Shown: piece by piece, positions 1 through 10,700 of the stretch | How positions within the stretch are numbered: the stretch's first letter is position 1 | How the letters are laid out: each line of letters opens with the position of its first letter | Source: Streptomyces celluloflavus | GTDB taxonomy: Bacteria; Actinomycetota; Actinomycetes; Streptomycetales; Streptomycetaceae | DNA length: 64,000 nt | Direction of reading: 5' to 3' | NCBI GenBank assembly: GCA_000720995.1 | Contig: JOEL01000012.1 | Location: 280,927-344,926, forward strand | Notes under the pieces: model-generated | What the model was told of the DNA's origin: nothing | Seen by the model: only the letters and a program-made list of their open reading frames with translations | The model's database searches: none | Translations under genes and position numbers: made by a program

Positions 1-653
1 TCGGCGACGGCCACATACCCCACGCCGAGGACCAGCGGCCAGCGCAACCAGGCCGGGAGCAGCCCGGCGAGCGCCCCGGTGCAGGTCATCACGCCGAAGC
101 TGATGCCGTAGTCGAGGCGCTCCAGGGAGCTGTCCGGCAGCCCGCCGGCGGCGACCGAGAAGCCCACGGTCAGTTCGGTGGCCACGGTGGCCAGCGCATG
201 GCCGCCGAAGAAGACGGCGGCGGTGCGCAGCCCGCCGATACGCCGTTCGAGCGCCGTCAGGACGAAGACGAAGCCGAGGGCGTACGCGGAGGTGAGGCCG
301 CCCGCTATCCACAGGGCGCTGGCGACGAGCACCAGCAGCGGGGCCTGGGCGAGATGGACGACGTCCGTGCTGGAGCCGCGGAGCAGCTCGGAGACGAGCG
401 CGGGGTCGGCGTGGTCGGCGAAGAGGGTGGTCACCACGAGGAGGGCGGCGTAGCCGAAGGTGAAGGGGGTGCCGAGCGGGGTCGGCAGCAGCAGCCAGGG
501 CCGCCACCGCCGGCGGGGGGCGCCCGCGGGCGGGTCCGCCGCCGGGCCGCCATCGCCGACGGGGGCGGCCGCCGCCACGCCGCGCTGCCGCGGAATCCCC
601 GCCAGCCCGGCCGGCCGCACACCGCCGTCCGGTGCGGTGTCCGTCGTCCCCAT
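1..653 (-). CDS. Rhomboid-like integral membrane protein (3' end outside window)
   Basis: Read from an ATG at 653 behind a GGTGAG-like ribosome site; the carboxyl end lies beyond the window edge, so only about 217 residues are visible. A Pro/Ala-rich cytoplasmic head of about 50 residues is followed by hydrophobic helices (FTFGYAALLVVTTLF, LVLVASALWIAGGL, AYALGFVFVLTALER). A GGHALATVATEL segment matches the helix layout of actinobacterial rhomboid-like proteins. The catalytic Ser/His pair of true rhomboid proteases cannot be checked in the visible part, so protease activity is not claimed. It is divergent from the spermidine-synthase-like gene, with 278 bases between them that must hold both promoters. 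Confidence 0.6.
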   Translation of the reverse strand, partial: MGTTDTAPDGGVRPAGLAGIPRQRGVAAAAPVGDGGPAADPPAGAPRRRWRPWLLLPTPLGTPFTFGYAALLVVTTLFADHADPALVSELLRGSSTDVVHLAQAPLLVLVASALWIAGGLTSAYALGFVFVLTALERRIGGLRTAAVFFGGHALATVATELTVGFSVAAGGLPDSSLERLDYGISFGVMTCTGALAGLLPAWLRWPLVLGVGYVAVA

Positions 654-931
654 CCTGCTCACCACCCGAGGCCCCTTCCGTTCGATCCGCTCCGCCGGTT
701 CAGCCGGTTCACCAGGTTTCACCGCTCCCACGGCCTCCGCCGCCGGCACCGTCCACGGCGTCTGGACAACGTGCGCGACCAGCCTGCGCGTTCAACCCAT
801 GAGCCAGCTGTGTGCGTGACGTTCGTCACATCGGACAACCTTCGTGGGGCGCGACCGGTTGGCGGCGGCCGCGGCCCGCGCCGCGGTCCAAACCGGTGGA
901 CCGGCGGACCGGGGGCGATCAAGATGGCCGC

Positions 932-1663
932 ATGGCTCCCGCGCTCCCCCAGCACTCCACGGCCGGCCTCCCGGAGGCGCCACGCACCCTCGACCGCCGG
1001 GAGGGCCCGTACGGCGAGGTGGCACTGCGGCAGCGGGACGGGGGCCCCGGCGCACCGCCGGTCTACGAGATCATCGCCAACGGCTGCTTCCTGATGGACA
1101 CCTCCGACGGCCGTTCCGAGCGGCTGCTGATCGACGCCGCGCTGGCCGAGCTGCCGGCCGCCCGGCCGCGGCCCGCCGTCCTGATCGGCGGTCTCGGCGT
1201 CGGCTTCTCACTGGCGCGGGCGGCCGCCGAACCGCGCTGGGGCCGGATCGCCGTCGTCGAACGGGAGGCCGCGGTCATCGACTGGCACCGCACGGGTCCG
1301 CTGTCGGCGGTCTCGGCGGCGGCGCTGGCCGATCCGCGCACCGAGATCCTGGCCACCGATCTCGTCGCGTACCTCCGTACCGGAGCGGACGGGGACACCT
1401 ACGACGCACTCTGCCTGGACATCGACAACGGGCCCGACTGGACCGTCACCGACGGCAACGGCAGCCTCTACTCCCCCGCCGGCCTCGCCGCCTGCCGGGA
1501 CCGACTGGCACCGGGCGGCGTGCTCGCCGTCTGGTCCGCTCAGCCGTCCCCCGGTTTCGAACAGGCCCTTCGAAATGCCGGGTTCAGCGGGGTACGTACG
1601 AAAGAGATCCCGGTTGTCCGAGGCGTCCCCGACGTGGTGCATCTCGCGCGTAAGGGCGCGTAG
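932..1663 (+). CDS. Spermidine-synthase-fold (PABS/SAM-binding) protein
   Basis: A protein of 243 residues with a class I methyltransferase-like nucleotide fold. The glycine loop IGGLGVGF is at about residues 85-92, the acidic residue after the next strand is in VVERE, and CLDIDNGPDW at about 161-170 corresponds to the aspartate region of aminopropyltransferases. Actinobacteria keep several such spermidine-synthase-like proteins whose aminopropyl transfer activity is unproven. The start at 932 is preferred to an upstream in-frame one because the extra residues would be Arg/Pro-rich and unlike the family. It lies 62 bases before the two-component genes on the same strand and may share their transcript. 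No substrate can be inferred. Confidence 0.7.
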   Translation: MAPALPQHSTAGLPEAPRTLDRREGPYGEVALRQRDGGPGAPPVYEIIANGCFLMDTSDGRSERLLIDAALAELPAARPRPAVLIGGLGVGFSLARAAAEPRWGRIAVVEREAAVIDWHRTGPLSAVSAAALADPRTEILATDLVAYLRTGADGDTYDALCLDIDNGPDWTVTDGNGSLYSPAGLAACRDRLAPGGVLAVWSAQPSPGFEQALRNAGFSGVRTKEIPVVRGVPDVVHLARKGA

Positions 1664-1725
1664 CCGACGGTCACATCCTGCCCTTACGCTGCTGCCCAGC
1701 ACTACGCGACCGGGCACACGGGGAC

Positions 1726-2481
1726 ATGCAGGGGCGGGCGATGGACCAGACTCAGACCAGCCAGGGCGGCACCGCCGCGGCCACGCCGGGCGCCCAGCGC
1801 CGGGTGCTGGTCGTGGAGGACGACCCGACGATCGTCGACGCCATCGCGGCCCGGCTGCGCGCCGAGGGCTTCCAGGTGCAGACGGCCACCGACGGCCCGG
1901 CCGCCGTCGACACCGCCGAGGCGTGGCAGCCGGACCTGCTGGTCCTGGACGTGATGCTGCCGGGCTTCGACGGCCTGGAGGTGTGCCGCCGGGTCCAGGC
2001 CCAGCGGCCGGTGCCGGTGATGATGCTCACCGCCCGCGACGACGAGACCGACATGCTCGTCGGCCTAGGGGTCGGCGCCGACGACTACATGACCAAACCG
2101 TTCTCGATGCGCGAGCTGGCCGCCCGGGTGCACGTCCTGCTGCGCCGGGTGGAGCGCGCCGCGCTGGCCGCGCACACCCCGCGCAGCGGCATCCTGCGCC
2201 TCGGTGAGCTGGAGATCGACCACGCCCAGCGCCGGGTGCGGGTGCGCGGCACCGACGTCCACCTCACCCCGACCGAGTTCGACCTGCTGGTCTGCCTGGC
2301 GAACACCCCGCGCGCGGTGCTCTCCCGCGAGCAGCTGCTCGCCGAGGTCTGGGACTGGGCGGACGCCTCCGGGACGCGCACGGTCGACAGCCACATCAAG
2401 GCGCTGCGCCGCAAGATCGGCGCCGAGCGCATCCGCACGGTCCACGGCGTCGGCTACGCCCTGGAGACCCCGGCCGCATGA
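1726..2481 (+). CDS. OmpR/PhoB-family response regulator
   Basis: A receiver domain (about residues 27-140) is joined to a winged-helix DNA-binding domain (about 155-250). The acidic pocket is seen in VVEDDP, the phospho-acceptor Asp in LVLDVMLPG at about D75, and the conserved Lys in TKPFS at about K124. The winged helix shows the usual LTPTEFDLL entry and GTRTVDSHIKALRRKIG recognition region. The start could be 1726 or the ATG at 1741; both have G-rich upstream sequence. The stop overlaps the start of the sensor kinase (ATGA), so the two are translationally coupled as a two-component system. Direct adjacency to kgd suggests, but does not show, a link to central metabolism. Confidence 0.93.
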   Translation: MQGRAMDQTQTSQGGTAAATPGAQRRVLVVEDDPTIVDAIAARLRAEGFQVQTATDGPAAVDTAEAWQPDLLVLDVMLPGFDGLEVCRRVQAQRPVPVMMLTARDDETDMLVGLGVGADDYMTKPFSMRELAARVHVLLRRVERAALAAHTPRSGILRLGELEIDHAQRRVRVRGTDVHLTPTEFDLLVCLANTPRAVLSREQLLAEVWDWADASGTRTVDSHIKALRRKIGAERIRTVHGVGYALETPAA

Positions 2482-3593
2482 CGCGGCGGTGGCGGGCGCC
2501 CGCGCGGGGGCTCTGGGCGCGGGTCTGGGACGGATTGCGGCCGCTGGACCCGTACCGCTCCGTCAAGGCGGCCCTCGGCGCGCTGGTCATCGTCTCGGTG
2601 ATCATCACGACCCTGCTGGTGTTCGTCGCGATGCACTCGGCGACCGAACTGCGGGTGATCACCATCTTCTCGATCATCGCGTCGCTGCTGATCACCCAGT
2701 TCGTGGCGAACAGCCTCACCGCGCCGCTGGGCGAGATGACCGACGTGACGCAGTCGATGGCGCACGGTGACTACACCCGCCGGGTGCACTCGGCGCGCCG
2801 TGACGAGTTCGGCGATCCGGCGGACGCCTTCAACCGGATGGCGGCCGATCTGGAGGCGGTGGACACCCACCGCAAGGAACTGGTCGCCAATGTCTCGCAC
2901 GAGCTGCGCACCCCCATCGCGGCGCTCCGGGCGGTGCTGGAGAACGTCGTGGACGGTGTCTCCCAGCCCGACCCGGAGACGATGCGGACGGCGCTGAAGC
3001 AGACCGAGCGGCTCGGCCGGCTGGTCGAGCACCTCCTGGACCTGTCCCGGCTGGACAACGGCGTGGTGCCGCTGCACACCACCCGCTTCGAGGTCTGGCC
3101 CTATCTGTCCGGGGTGCTCAAGGAGGCCAACATGAGCCGCGGCGCCGCGACGCTGGCCGGCTCGGGCACCCACACCCGCACGGACGTCCATCTGCATCTC
3201 GACGTCTCCCCGCCCGAGCTGACCGCGCACGCCGACGCCGAGCGGCTGCACCAGGTCGTCGCCAACCTCATCGACAACGCGATCAAGCACAGCCCGCGGC
3301 ACGGCCGGGTCACGGTCCACGCTCGGCGCGGCGAGGGCCCGGGGAGTCTGGAGCTGGATGTCCAGGACGAGGGCCCCGGCATCCCCGAGTCGGAGCGGTA
3401 CCGGGTCTTCGAGCGGTTCAACCGCGGCGGACCGGCGGCGTCCGGCCCCGGGAGCGACGGCGGTACGGGCCTCGGCCTGGCCATCGCGCGCTGGGCGGTG
3501 GATCTGCACGGCGGCCGGATCGGCGTGGCCGAATCCCCACGTGGCTGCCGTATCCGCGTCACTCTTCCGGGGCTGGAGCCAGCTCGGAGCTGA
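2478..3593 (+). CDS. Sensor histidine kinase with a minimal extracytoplasmic loop
   Basis: A 371-residue kinase partner of the preceding regulator (4-base overlap). Two transmembrane helices at about 34-54 and 57-79 are separated by only a few residues, so there is almost no external sensor domain. A HAMP linker follows (about 80-130), then the HisKA dimerisation helix with the phosphorylated His in NVSHELRTP (about H141). The ATPase domain has NLIDNAIKHSP (N box), DEGPGIP (G1) and TGLGLAIA (G2). The signal is probably sensed in the membrane or through a partner protein. It ends 237 bases before kgd. Confidence 0.93.
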   Translation: MTRRWRAPARGLWARVWDGLRPLDPYRSVKAALGALVIVSVIITTLLVFVAMHSATELRVITIFSIIASLLITQFVANSLTAPLGEMTDVTQSMAHGDYTRRVHSARRDEFGDPADAFNRMAADLEAVDTHRKELVANVSHELRTPIAALRAVLENVVDGVSQPDPETMRTALKQTERLGRLVEHLLDLSRLDNGVVPLHTTRFEVWPYLSGVLKEANMSRGAATLAGSGTHTRTDVHLHLDVSPPELTAHADAERLHQVVANLIDNAIKHSPRHGRVTVHARRGEGPGSLELDVQDEGPGIPESERYRVFERFNRGGPAASGPGSDGGTGLGLAIARWAVDLHGGRIGVAESPRGCRIRVTLPGLEPARS

Positions 3594-3741
3594 CGGCCTG
3601 TGGCGTAGGGTCGGTGGTGGGAGCACTGATCAGGGGGTGCGACGGCGCCGCGATCTGTCCGCACGCAGCCAAACCCCGTGTGTTTCCCGCCAAGTCATGC
3701 TCTGAAACCCAGCGGTGAATGTGACGTGCGCGACGAGTGAC

Positions 3742-3772
3742 CCTCCCGGACTGCATTAACGGTCCGGGGAGG
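3742..3772 (+). terminator. Hairpin between histidine kinase and kgd
   Basis: CCTCCCGGAC and GTCCGGGGAGG form a stem of about ten pairs with one bulged base and a 10-base loop. There is no T-tract. It may end the two-component transcript or attenuate read-through into kgd; sequence alone does not decide. Confidence 0.4.
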
Positions 3773-3830
3773 CGTAGCCTTTATTCCCGCTGTCCACCAC
3801 CTTAGGAAGCGGAAGAGGGCGGTTGCCGCC

Positions 3831-6800
3831 GTGTCGCTACAGTCCCCCAACAGCTCGAGCATCTCGACCGACCAAGAGGGGCAGGGAAAGAACCCTGCCG
3901 CCGCGTTCGGTCCCAATGAGTGGCTCGTCGACGAGATCTACCAGCAGTACCTCCAGGACCCGAACTCGGTAGACCGAGCCTGGTGGGACTTCTTCGCCGA
4001 CTACAAGCCGGGCGGCGCCGCGGCGCCGAGCCAGCCGACGGAGGCCATCGCCCCCGCACCGGCCGCCCCGGCGACCCCGGCCGTTCCGGCCGCCCCGACC
4101 ACGTCGGCCGCCCCCGCTGCCACGAGCGCTCCCGCAGGCTCCTCGGCGCAGCAGGGCGCGGCCCCCGCCGCCCCGGCTCCGGCGAAGCCCGCGCCGAGCG
4201 CTCCGGCGCCCGCCGCTGCCAAGCCGGCCGCTGCCAAGCCGGCCGCCGAGCCCGCGGCCAAGCCGGCCGGCCCCGAGCTGGTCACGCTGCGTGGCCCCTC
4301 GGCCGCCGTCGCGAAGAACATGAACGCCTCCCTGGAGCTGCCGACGGCCACGTCCGTGCGCGCGGTGCCGGTGAAGCTGCTGTTCGACAACCGCATCGTC
4401 ATCAACAACCACCTCAAGCGCGCCCGCGGTGGGAAGGTCTCCTTCACCCACCTCATCGGGTACGCGATGGTGCAGGCCCTCAAGGCCATGCCGTCGATGA
4501 ACTACTCCTTCGCGCAGAAGGACGGCAAGCCGACGCTGGTCAAGCCGGAGCACGTCAACCTCGGTCTGGCCATCGACCTGGTCAAGCCGAACGGTGACCG
4601 CCAGCTCGTCGTCGCGGCCATCAAGAAGGCCGAGACGCTGACCTTCTTCGAGTTCTGGCAGGCGTACGAGGACATCGTCCGCCGCGCCCGCGACAACAAG
4701 CTGACGATGGACGACTTCACCGGGGTCACCGCGTCGCTGACGAACCCGGGCGGCATCGGCACCGTCCACTCCGTGCCGCGGCTGATGCCCGGCCAGGGCC
4801 TGATCCTCGGCGTCGGCGCGATGGACTACCCGGCGGAGTTCCAGGGCACCTCCCAGGACACCCTGAACAAGCTGGGCATCTCCAAGGTCATGACGCTGAC
4901 CAGCACCTATGACCACCGCGTGATCCAGGGCGCCGCCTCCGGCGAGTTCCTGCGCGTGATGAGCCAGCTGCTGCTCGGCGAGAACGACTTCTTCGACGAC
5001 ATCTTCAAGTCGCTGCGGATCCCCTACGAGCCGGTCCGCTGGCTGCGCGACATCGACGTCTCGCACGACGACGACGTCACCAAGGCGGCCCGGGTCTTCG
5101 ACCTGATCCACTCCTACCGGGTCCGCGGCCATGTCATGGCCGACACCGACCCGCTGGAGTACCACCAGCGCAAGCACCCCGACCTCGACATCATCGAGCA
5201 CGGCCTCACCCTGTGGGACCTGGAGCGCGAGTTCGCGGTCGGCGGCTTCGCCGGCAAGACCATGATGAAGCTGCGCGACATCCTCGGCGTGCTGCGCGAC
5301 TCGTACTGCCGCACCACCGGCATCGAGTTCATGCACATCCAGGACCCCAAGCAGCGCAAGTGGATCCAGGACCGCGTCGAGCGCTCGCACAAGTCGCCCG
5401 AGCGCGAGGAGCAGCTGCGCATCCTGCGCCGGCTGAACTCCGCCGAGGCGTTCGAGACGTTCCTCCAGACGAAGTACGTCGGCCAGAAGCGCTTCTCGCT
5501 GGAGGGCGGCGAGTCCGTCATCCCGCTGCTGGACGCGGTCATCGACTCCGCGGCCGAGTCGCGGCTGGACGAGGTCGTCATCGGCATGGCCCACCGCGGC
5601 CGGCTGAACGTCCTCGCGAACATCGTCGGCAAGTCGTACGCGCAGATCTTCCGGGAGTTCGAGGGCAACCTCGACCCGAAGTCGATGCACGGCTCCGGCG
5701 ACGTGAAGTACCACCTGGGCGCCGAGGGCACCTTCACCGGTCTGGACGGCGAGCAGATCACCGTCTCGCTGGCCGCGAACCCCTCCCACCTGGAGGCCGT
5801 CGACCCGATCGTCGAGGGCATCGCGCGCGCCAAGCAGGACCTCATCAACAAGGGCGGCACGGACTTCACGGTCCTGCCGGTCCAGCTGCACGGTGACGCG
5901 GCCTTCGCGGGCCAGGGTGTCGTCGCCGAGACGCTGAACATGTCGCAGCTGCGCGGCTACCGCACCGGCGGCACGGTGCACATCGTCATCAACAACCAGG
6001 TCGGGTTCACCGCCCCGCCGGAGTCGGCCCGCTCCTCCATGTACGCCACGGACGTGGCCCGCATGATCGAGGCGCCGATCTTCCACGTGAACGGTGACGA
6101 CCCGGAGGCCGTGGTCCGCGTGGCGCGGCTCGCCTTCGAGTTCCGCCAGGCGTTCAACAAGGACGTCGTCATCGACCTGATCTGCTACCGCCGCCGCGGT
6201 CACAACGAGTCCGACAACCCGGCCTTCACCCAGCCGCTGATGTACGACCTGATCGACAAGAAGCGCTCGGTGCGCAAGCTCTACACCGAATCGCTCATCG
6301 GTCGCGGCGACATCACGCTGGAAGAGGCCGAGCAGGCGCTGCAGGACTTCCAGGGCCAGCTGGAGAAGGTCTTCACCGAGGTCCGCGACGCGACCACGGC
6401 CCCGATGACCCCCGAGGTGCCGCAGCCGCAGGCGGAGTTCCCGGTCGCCGTGGACACCGCGATCTCCCAGGAGGTCGTCAAGCGGATCGCCTCCTCCCAG
6501 GTCAACATCCCCGACCGGGTCACCGTCCACCCCCGCCTGCTGCCGCAGTTGCAGCGCCGCGCGGCCCAGGTGGAGGACGGCACGATCGACTGGGGCATGG
6601 GCGAGACCCTCGCCATCGGTTCGCTGCTGATGGAGGGCACCCCCGTCCGGCTCGCCGGCCAGGACTCCCGCCGCGGCACCTTCGGTCAGCGCCACTCGGT
6701 GCTCATCGACCGCGAGACCGGCGAGGACTACACCCCGCTGCTCTACCTCTCCGAGGACCAGGCCCGTTTCAACGTCTACGACTCGCTGCTGAGCGAGTAC

Positions 6801-7634
6801 GCGGCGATGGGCTTCGAGTACGGCTACTCGCTGGCCCGTCCGGAGTCGCTGGTCATGTGGGAGGCGCAGTTCGGTGACTTCGTCAACGGCGCCCAGACCG
6901 TCGTCGACGAGTTCATCTCCTCCGCCGAGCAGAAGTGGGGCCAGACCTCCGGCGTCACCCTGCTGCTGCCGCACGGCTACGAGGGCCAGGGCCCGGACCA
7001 CTCCTCGGCCCGGATCGAGCGCTTCCTCCAGCTGTGCGCGCAGAACAACATGACGGTCGCCATGCCGACGCTGCCGTCGAACTACTTCCACCTGCTGCGC
7101 TGGCAGGTCCACAACCCGCACCACAAGCCGCTGGTCGTCTTCACCCCGAAGTCGATGCTGCGTCTGAAGGCCGCGGCGTCGAAGACGGAAGAGTTCACGA
7201 CGGGCGGCTTCCGCCCCGTCATCGGCGACACCACGGTGGACGCGGCCGCCGTCCGCAAGGTCGTCTTCTGCGCCGGCAAGGTCTACTACGACCTGGAGGC
7301 CGAGCGCGAGAAGCGCGGTGCGCACGACACGGCGATCGTCCGTATCGAGCGGCTCTACCCGCTGCCCGGCAAGGAGCTCCAGGCGGAGATCGCCAAGTTC
7401 CCGAACGCCGAGAAGTACCTGTGGGCCCAGGAGGAGCCGGCGAACCAGGGTGCCTGGCCGTTCCTCGGTCTCAACCTGATCGACCACCTGGACCTGGCCG
7501 TCGGCGCCGATGTGCCGCACGGTGAGCGCCTGCGCCGCATCTCGCGCCCGCACGGCTCGTCCCCGGCCGTCGGTTCCGCCAAGCGTCACCAGGCGGAGCA
7601 GGCCCAGCTGATCGCCGAGGTCTTCGACGCGTAG
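3831..7634 (+). CDS. kgd: Multifunctional 2-oxoglutarate metabolism enzyme (E1/E2-like)
   Basis: A 1267-residue actinobacterial 2-oxoglutarate dehydrogenase of the fused type. It begins with the E1o-type amino-terminal segment ([16 protein letters not shown], about residues 26-41). A long Ala/Pro/Lys-rich linker follows (about 58-145). Next comes an E2-like succinyltransferase domain with the catalytic DHR motif in [10 protein letters not shown] (about H362). The thiamine-diphosphate-dependent E1 dehydrogenase domain runs from about residue 400 to the end. There is no lipoyl domain, as in other Kgd proteins. It decarboxylates 2-oxoglutarate and feeds succinyl transfer in the TCA cycle with E2p/E3 partners encoded elsewhere. 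The start is GTG with a GGAAGAGGGCGG-type purine stretch upstream. Confidence 0.96.
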   Translation: MSLQSPNSSSISTDQEGQGKNPAAAFGPNEWLVDEIYQQYLQDPNSVDRAWWDFFADYKPGGAAAPSQPTEAIAPAPAAPATPAVPAAPTTSAAPAATSAPAGSSAQQGAAPAAPAPAKPAPSAPAPAAAKPAAAKPAAEPAAKPAGPELVTLRGPSAAVAKNMNASLELPTATSVRAVPVKLLFDNRIVINNHLKRARGGKVSFTHLIGYAMVQALKAMPSMNYSFAQKDGKPTLVKPEHVNLGLAIDLVKPNGDRQLVVAAIKKAETLTFFEFWQAYEDIVRRARDNKLTMDDFTGVTASLTNPGGIGTVHSVPRLMPGQGLILGVGAMDYPAEFQGTSQDTLNKLGISKVMTLTSTYDHRVIQGAASGEFLRVMSQLLLGENDFFDDIFKSLRIPYEPVRWLRDIDVSHDDDVTKAARVFDLIHSYRVRGHVMADTDPLEYHQRKHPDLDIIEHGLTLWDLEREFAVGGFAGKTMMKLRDILGVLRDSYCRTTGIEFMHIQDPKQRKWIQDRVERSHKSPEREEQLRILRRLNSAEAFETFLQTKYVGQKRFSLEGGESVIPLLDAVIDSAAESRLDEVVIGMAHRGRLNVLANIVGKSYAQIFREFEGNLDPKSMHGSGDVKYHLGAEGTFTGLDGEQITVSLAANPSHLEAVDPIVEGIARAKQDLINKGGTDFTVLPVQLHGDAAFAGQGVVAETLNMSQLRGYRTGGTVHIVINNQVGFTAPPESARSSMYATDVARMIEAPIFHVNGDDPEAVVRVARLAFEFRQAFNKDVVIDLICYRRRGHNESDNPAFTQPLMYDLIDKKRSVRKLYTESLIGRGDITLEEAEQALQDFQGQLEKVFTEVRDATTAPMTPEVPQPQAEFPVAVDTAISQEVVKRIASSQVNIPDRVTVHPRLLPQLQRRAAQVEDGTIDWGMGETLAIGSLLMEGTPVRLAGQDSRRGTFGQRHSVLIDRETGEDYTPLLYLSEDQARFNVYDSLLSEYAAMGFEYGYSLARPESLVMWEAQFGDFVNGAQTVVDEFISSAEQKWGQTSGVTLLLPHGYEGQGPDHSSARIERFLQLCAQNNMTVAMPTLPSNYFHLLRWQVHNPHHKPLVVFTPKSMLRLKAAASKTEEFTTGGFRPVIGDTTVDAAAVRKVVFCAGKVYYDLEAEREKRGAHDTAIVRIERLYPLPGKELQAEIAKFPNAEKYLWAQEEPANQGAWPFLGLNLIDHLDLAVGADVPHGERLRRISRPHGSSPAVGSAKRHQAEQAQLIAEVFDA

Positions 7635-7654
7635 TCACCGGCACCGGCAGTGAC

Positions 7655-7695
7655 CGAAGGGCCCGTCCCCGCATCTCGCGGGGGCGGGCCCTTCG
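7655..7695. terminator. Strong hairpin between convergent kgd and the TPR gene
   Basis: An 18-base stem (CGAAGGGCCCGTCCCCGC pairing with its complement, one G-U wobble) has a 5-base loop. It lies 20 bases after the kgd stop and ahead of the convergent stop at 7744, so it can act in both directions. Confidence 0.8.
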
Positions 7696-7743
7696 GGTTC
7701 GGGTGCCGCGTCCTGGGAGGCGGCGCCGATGGCGTGGCGACGC

Positions 7744-10700
7744 CTATACGGGCTGCGGTTCGAAGTCCCAGTACGGTCGCCGGCGGCGGCGGGCGGACAG
7801 CGTGTGCGGATGCTCGGCGCCCAGGGTCTCGGCGAGCTGCTGGACGGCCTCCTGCTCCAGCTTCGCCGCCTCCTGACCGCGGCGCAGCGTGCGCAGGTCC
7901 TCGGCGAGCGCCGTCTTGGCGGAGAGCGTCAGCGGATGGGTCCCGCCCAGCGCCGCCTTGGCCCGCTCCAGGGTGTCGTGGCTGAGCTCCACCGCGCCGT
8001 CCTCGTCCTCGACGCGGTTGCGGGCGGCGGCGGTGTTCAGCGCGCAGCCCAGCGTCCAGGGGTGGTCGGGTCCCATGATCCGGGTCATATCGCCCAGTGC
8101 CCGTTCGGCGATGTCCAGCGCCTCGGTGAGCTCCCCGAACGCGCCACGGGCCAGGCCGGTGTTGCCCAGGGTGCCGATGGTGTACGGGTGGTCCGCACCG
8201 GCCAGGGCTCGGTAGCGCTCGGCGACCTCCTCGGCGAGGTCGCGGGCGTGCCCGAGGTCGCCGTGCTCGCGCAGGAAGGTGGCGTAGTCGGCGCGCACCA
8301 TCAGCGTCTCGGGGTGCCGGGGCCCCTGCACCCGGCGGGAGCGCTCGACGAGGTCGGCCATCAGGGCGTCGGCCCGGCCGAGTTCACCGGAGCGGCGCAG
8401 GCAGAGCGCGAGGTCGTGTTCGGCGCGCAGCGTCTGCGGTGTGTGCGAGCCCATCACCTGCCGGTGCAGCCGGGCGTTCAGCTCCTGGCTGGAGGTGGCG
8501 TCGCGGTAGCGGCCCAGCAGCCGCAGCATCCGGGAGTAGGAGGCGCCGGCGTTGAGGGTGAGGTGGTGGCGGGCGCGCAGCTCGCGCTCCCGGAAGGCCA
8601 GCACATCGCGGAAGGTGCCCAGCGCGTCCTCGTAGCGGCCGAGCAGGGCGAGGGCGGAGCCGAGGTTGTGCCGCGAGGAGAGGGTGCGGGGCGCCTCGGG
8701 GCCGAGCACCTCGGTGTAGGTCCGCCACACGGTGTCGAAGAGGGTGTACGCCTCCTCGTACGAGCCGAGCGCCATCAGCGTGCCGGCCAGGCCGTCCTGG
8801 GCGCGCAGCAGATCGGAGTCGGCCGGGGTGCGTTCGGCGGCGAGCTGGTCGACGATGGCGCTGCCGACCGCCTCGGCCTCGCGGTAACGGCCCATCCGGC
8901 GCAGCATGTTGGCGTGCTGGTGGGTGAGGACGAGCATGGTGCGCCGGGTGGGCTCCATGCGGGTGCTCCAGCGCGCGAGGAACTGCTCGCACAGCCGCAG
9001 GCCCATGCGGTTCTCGCCGCGCACCCGCAGGTATTCGATGCAGTTGAGCAGGAGTTCCTGGACGGCCGGTTCGGGGCTGTCCAGGACGCCGGCCGGCTCC
9101 AGGTGCGGGATGAGTTCGGCGTAGCGCTCCCAGTAGCGGGTGTCGGAGGGGTTCTGCGGGTCGGCGGTGACCAGTACCCGGCAGGCCGTCGCGGACATCT
9201 GGTCGCGCTCGTCCTCGGTCATGTCGCTGCGCAGGAAACGGTGGTAGAGCCGGTGCATCTGCGCGGTCTCGACGGCCGGGTCGGACTCCTCGGAGAGCTG
9301 GTAGTCCAGGCGGACGGCGGTGGATTCGGTCAGCCGGCGCAGCGCGGTGTTCCAGCTGATCGGCTCGACGGCGAGGTCCGCGAGGTGTTCGGGCAGATCG
9401 CCGCGGCGGGCCTTGGCGAGCATCGGTACGGGGATGGCGTCGGGGGTGAAGAACGCGAACAGCTTGAGGAGTTCCACCGCGGCGGGGCTGCGTTCGCGCA
9501 GGGTGTTGAGGGTTATGGCCCAGCTGGTCTGGAAGGCCATCGGGTAGTCGGAGGAGATGCGGATGCCGACCAGGCTGGGTTCGCCGCGGCGGATCAGCTC
9601 GATGTACTCCTTGGGGGACATCGGGTTGGCGTCCAGCCAGGCGGCGGTCTGCGCGAGCAGCAGCGGCAGGTCCTGGACGGCCTCGGCGAGCAGGTCGGCC
9701 TCCAGCGGCGTCAGCCGCGGCGCCCGGCGCCTGGCGTAGGCGACGCTCTCCATCCGGTTGAAGGGCCGCACCTCGATCTCCTGGGCGCTGCCGGATCCCG
9801 ACCAGTCGCGGGTGAGCGTGGTGATCAGGACATGGCCGCGGCCGTCGGGGACGAGGTCCTCGATCTGCTCCATGTCGTCGGCGCTGTCGAAGACCAGCAG
9901 CCAGCGGCGGTAGGGGCGGCCGACCCGCAGCGCCTCGTGGACGGCCCGGATGCGGTCGCCGAGTTCATGGCCCACCGGGAGGCCCAGGCGGTTGGCGAGT
10001 TCGGCGAGCTGTTCGCGGGCGGCGCCGCGGTTGGTGGCGCTGATCCACCACACCACGTCGTAGTCGTTGCCGAAGCGGTGGGCGTATTCGGCGGCGATCT
10101 GGCTCTTGCCGACGCCGGAGATGCCGTACAGCGCGATCCGGGTCTCCAGCGGCGGGCCGGCGCCGAGGCCGCCGCCGGCGAGCTTGTCGTGCAGCTCCTC
10201 CAGGACGTGGTCGCGGCCGGTGAAGCGGTTGTTGCGGCGCGGGACGTTCCAGACCTCGGGCGGGTCGTTGGGGAAGCGCGGGGCGCCGGGGGACGGTTCG
10301 CCGCGCGGGCGCCGTGCGGAGGTGACGCCGAGGCGTTGCAGGACGCGGCGGTTGGCCTCGACGGCGTCCAGGTCGCGCAGGTCGGCGGGGCGCAGCACGG
10401 CGGCGGTGGCGGGCAGCTTCTGGGTGGCGACGCTGACGGCGGCGAACCGGTCGGCGTGCGGTGTCACCACTTCCTGGAGCGCGTCCGTCCACTCCTCGTG
10501 GGACTTGGGTCCGAGCCGGAAGTACCAGTCGTCCAGCACCATCAGGAGGCGGCCCTCGGCGGCGAGCAGTCCGGACAGCTCGTCGGCGAGCGGGGTCTCC
10601 GGGACGGGGTCCCAGCGCAGCAGGGTGGTGCCGTGGCCCAGCTGCTCCAGCTGGTGGGAGATCCACGCCGCCCAGGGCCGGTTGAATCCGGCGTAGCTGA

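Noticed and set aside
3837-7589. Very long open frame on the minus strand opposite kgd
   Set aside because: It is a mirror of the high-GC codon pattern of kgd; its Val/Asp/Arg/Leu-rich translation matches no protein fold and kgd is certain.
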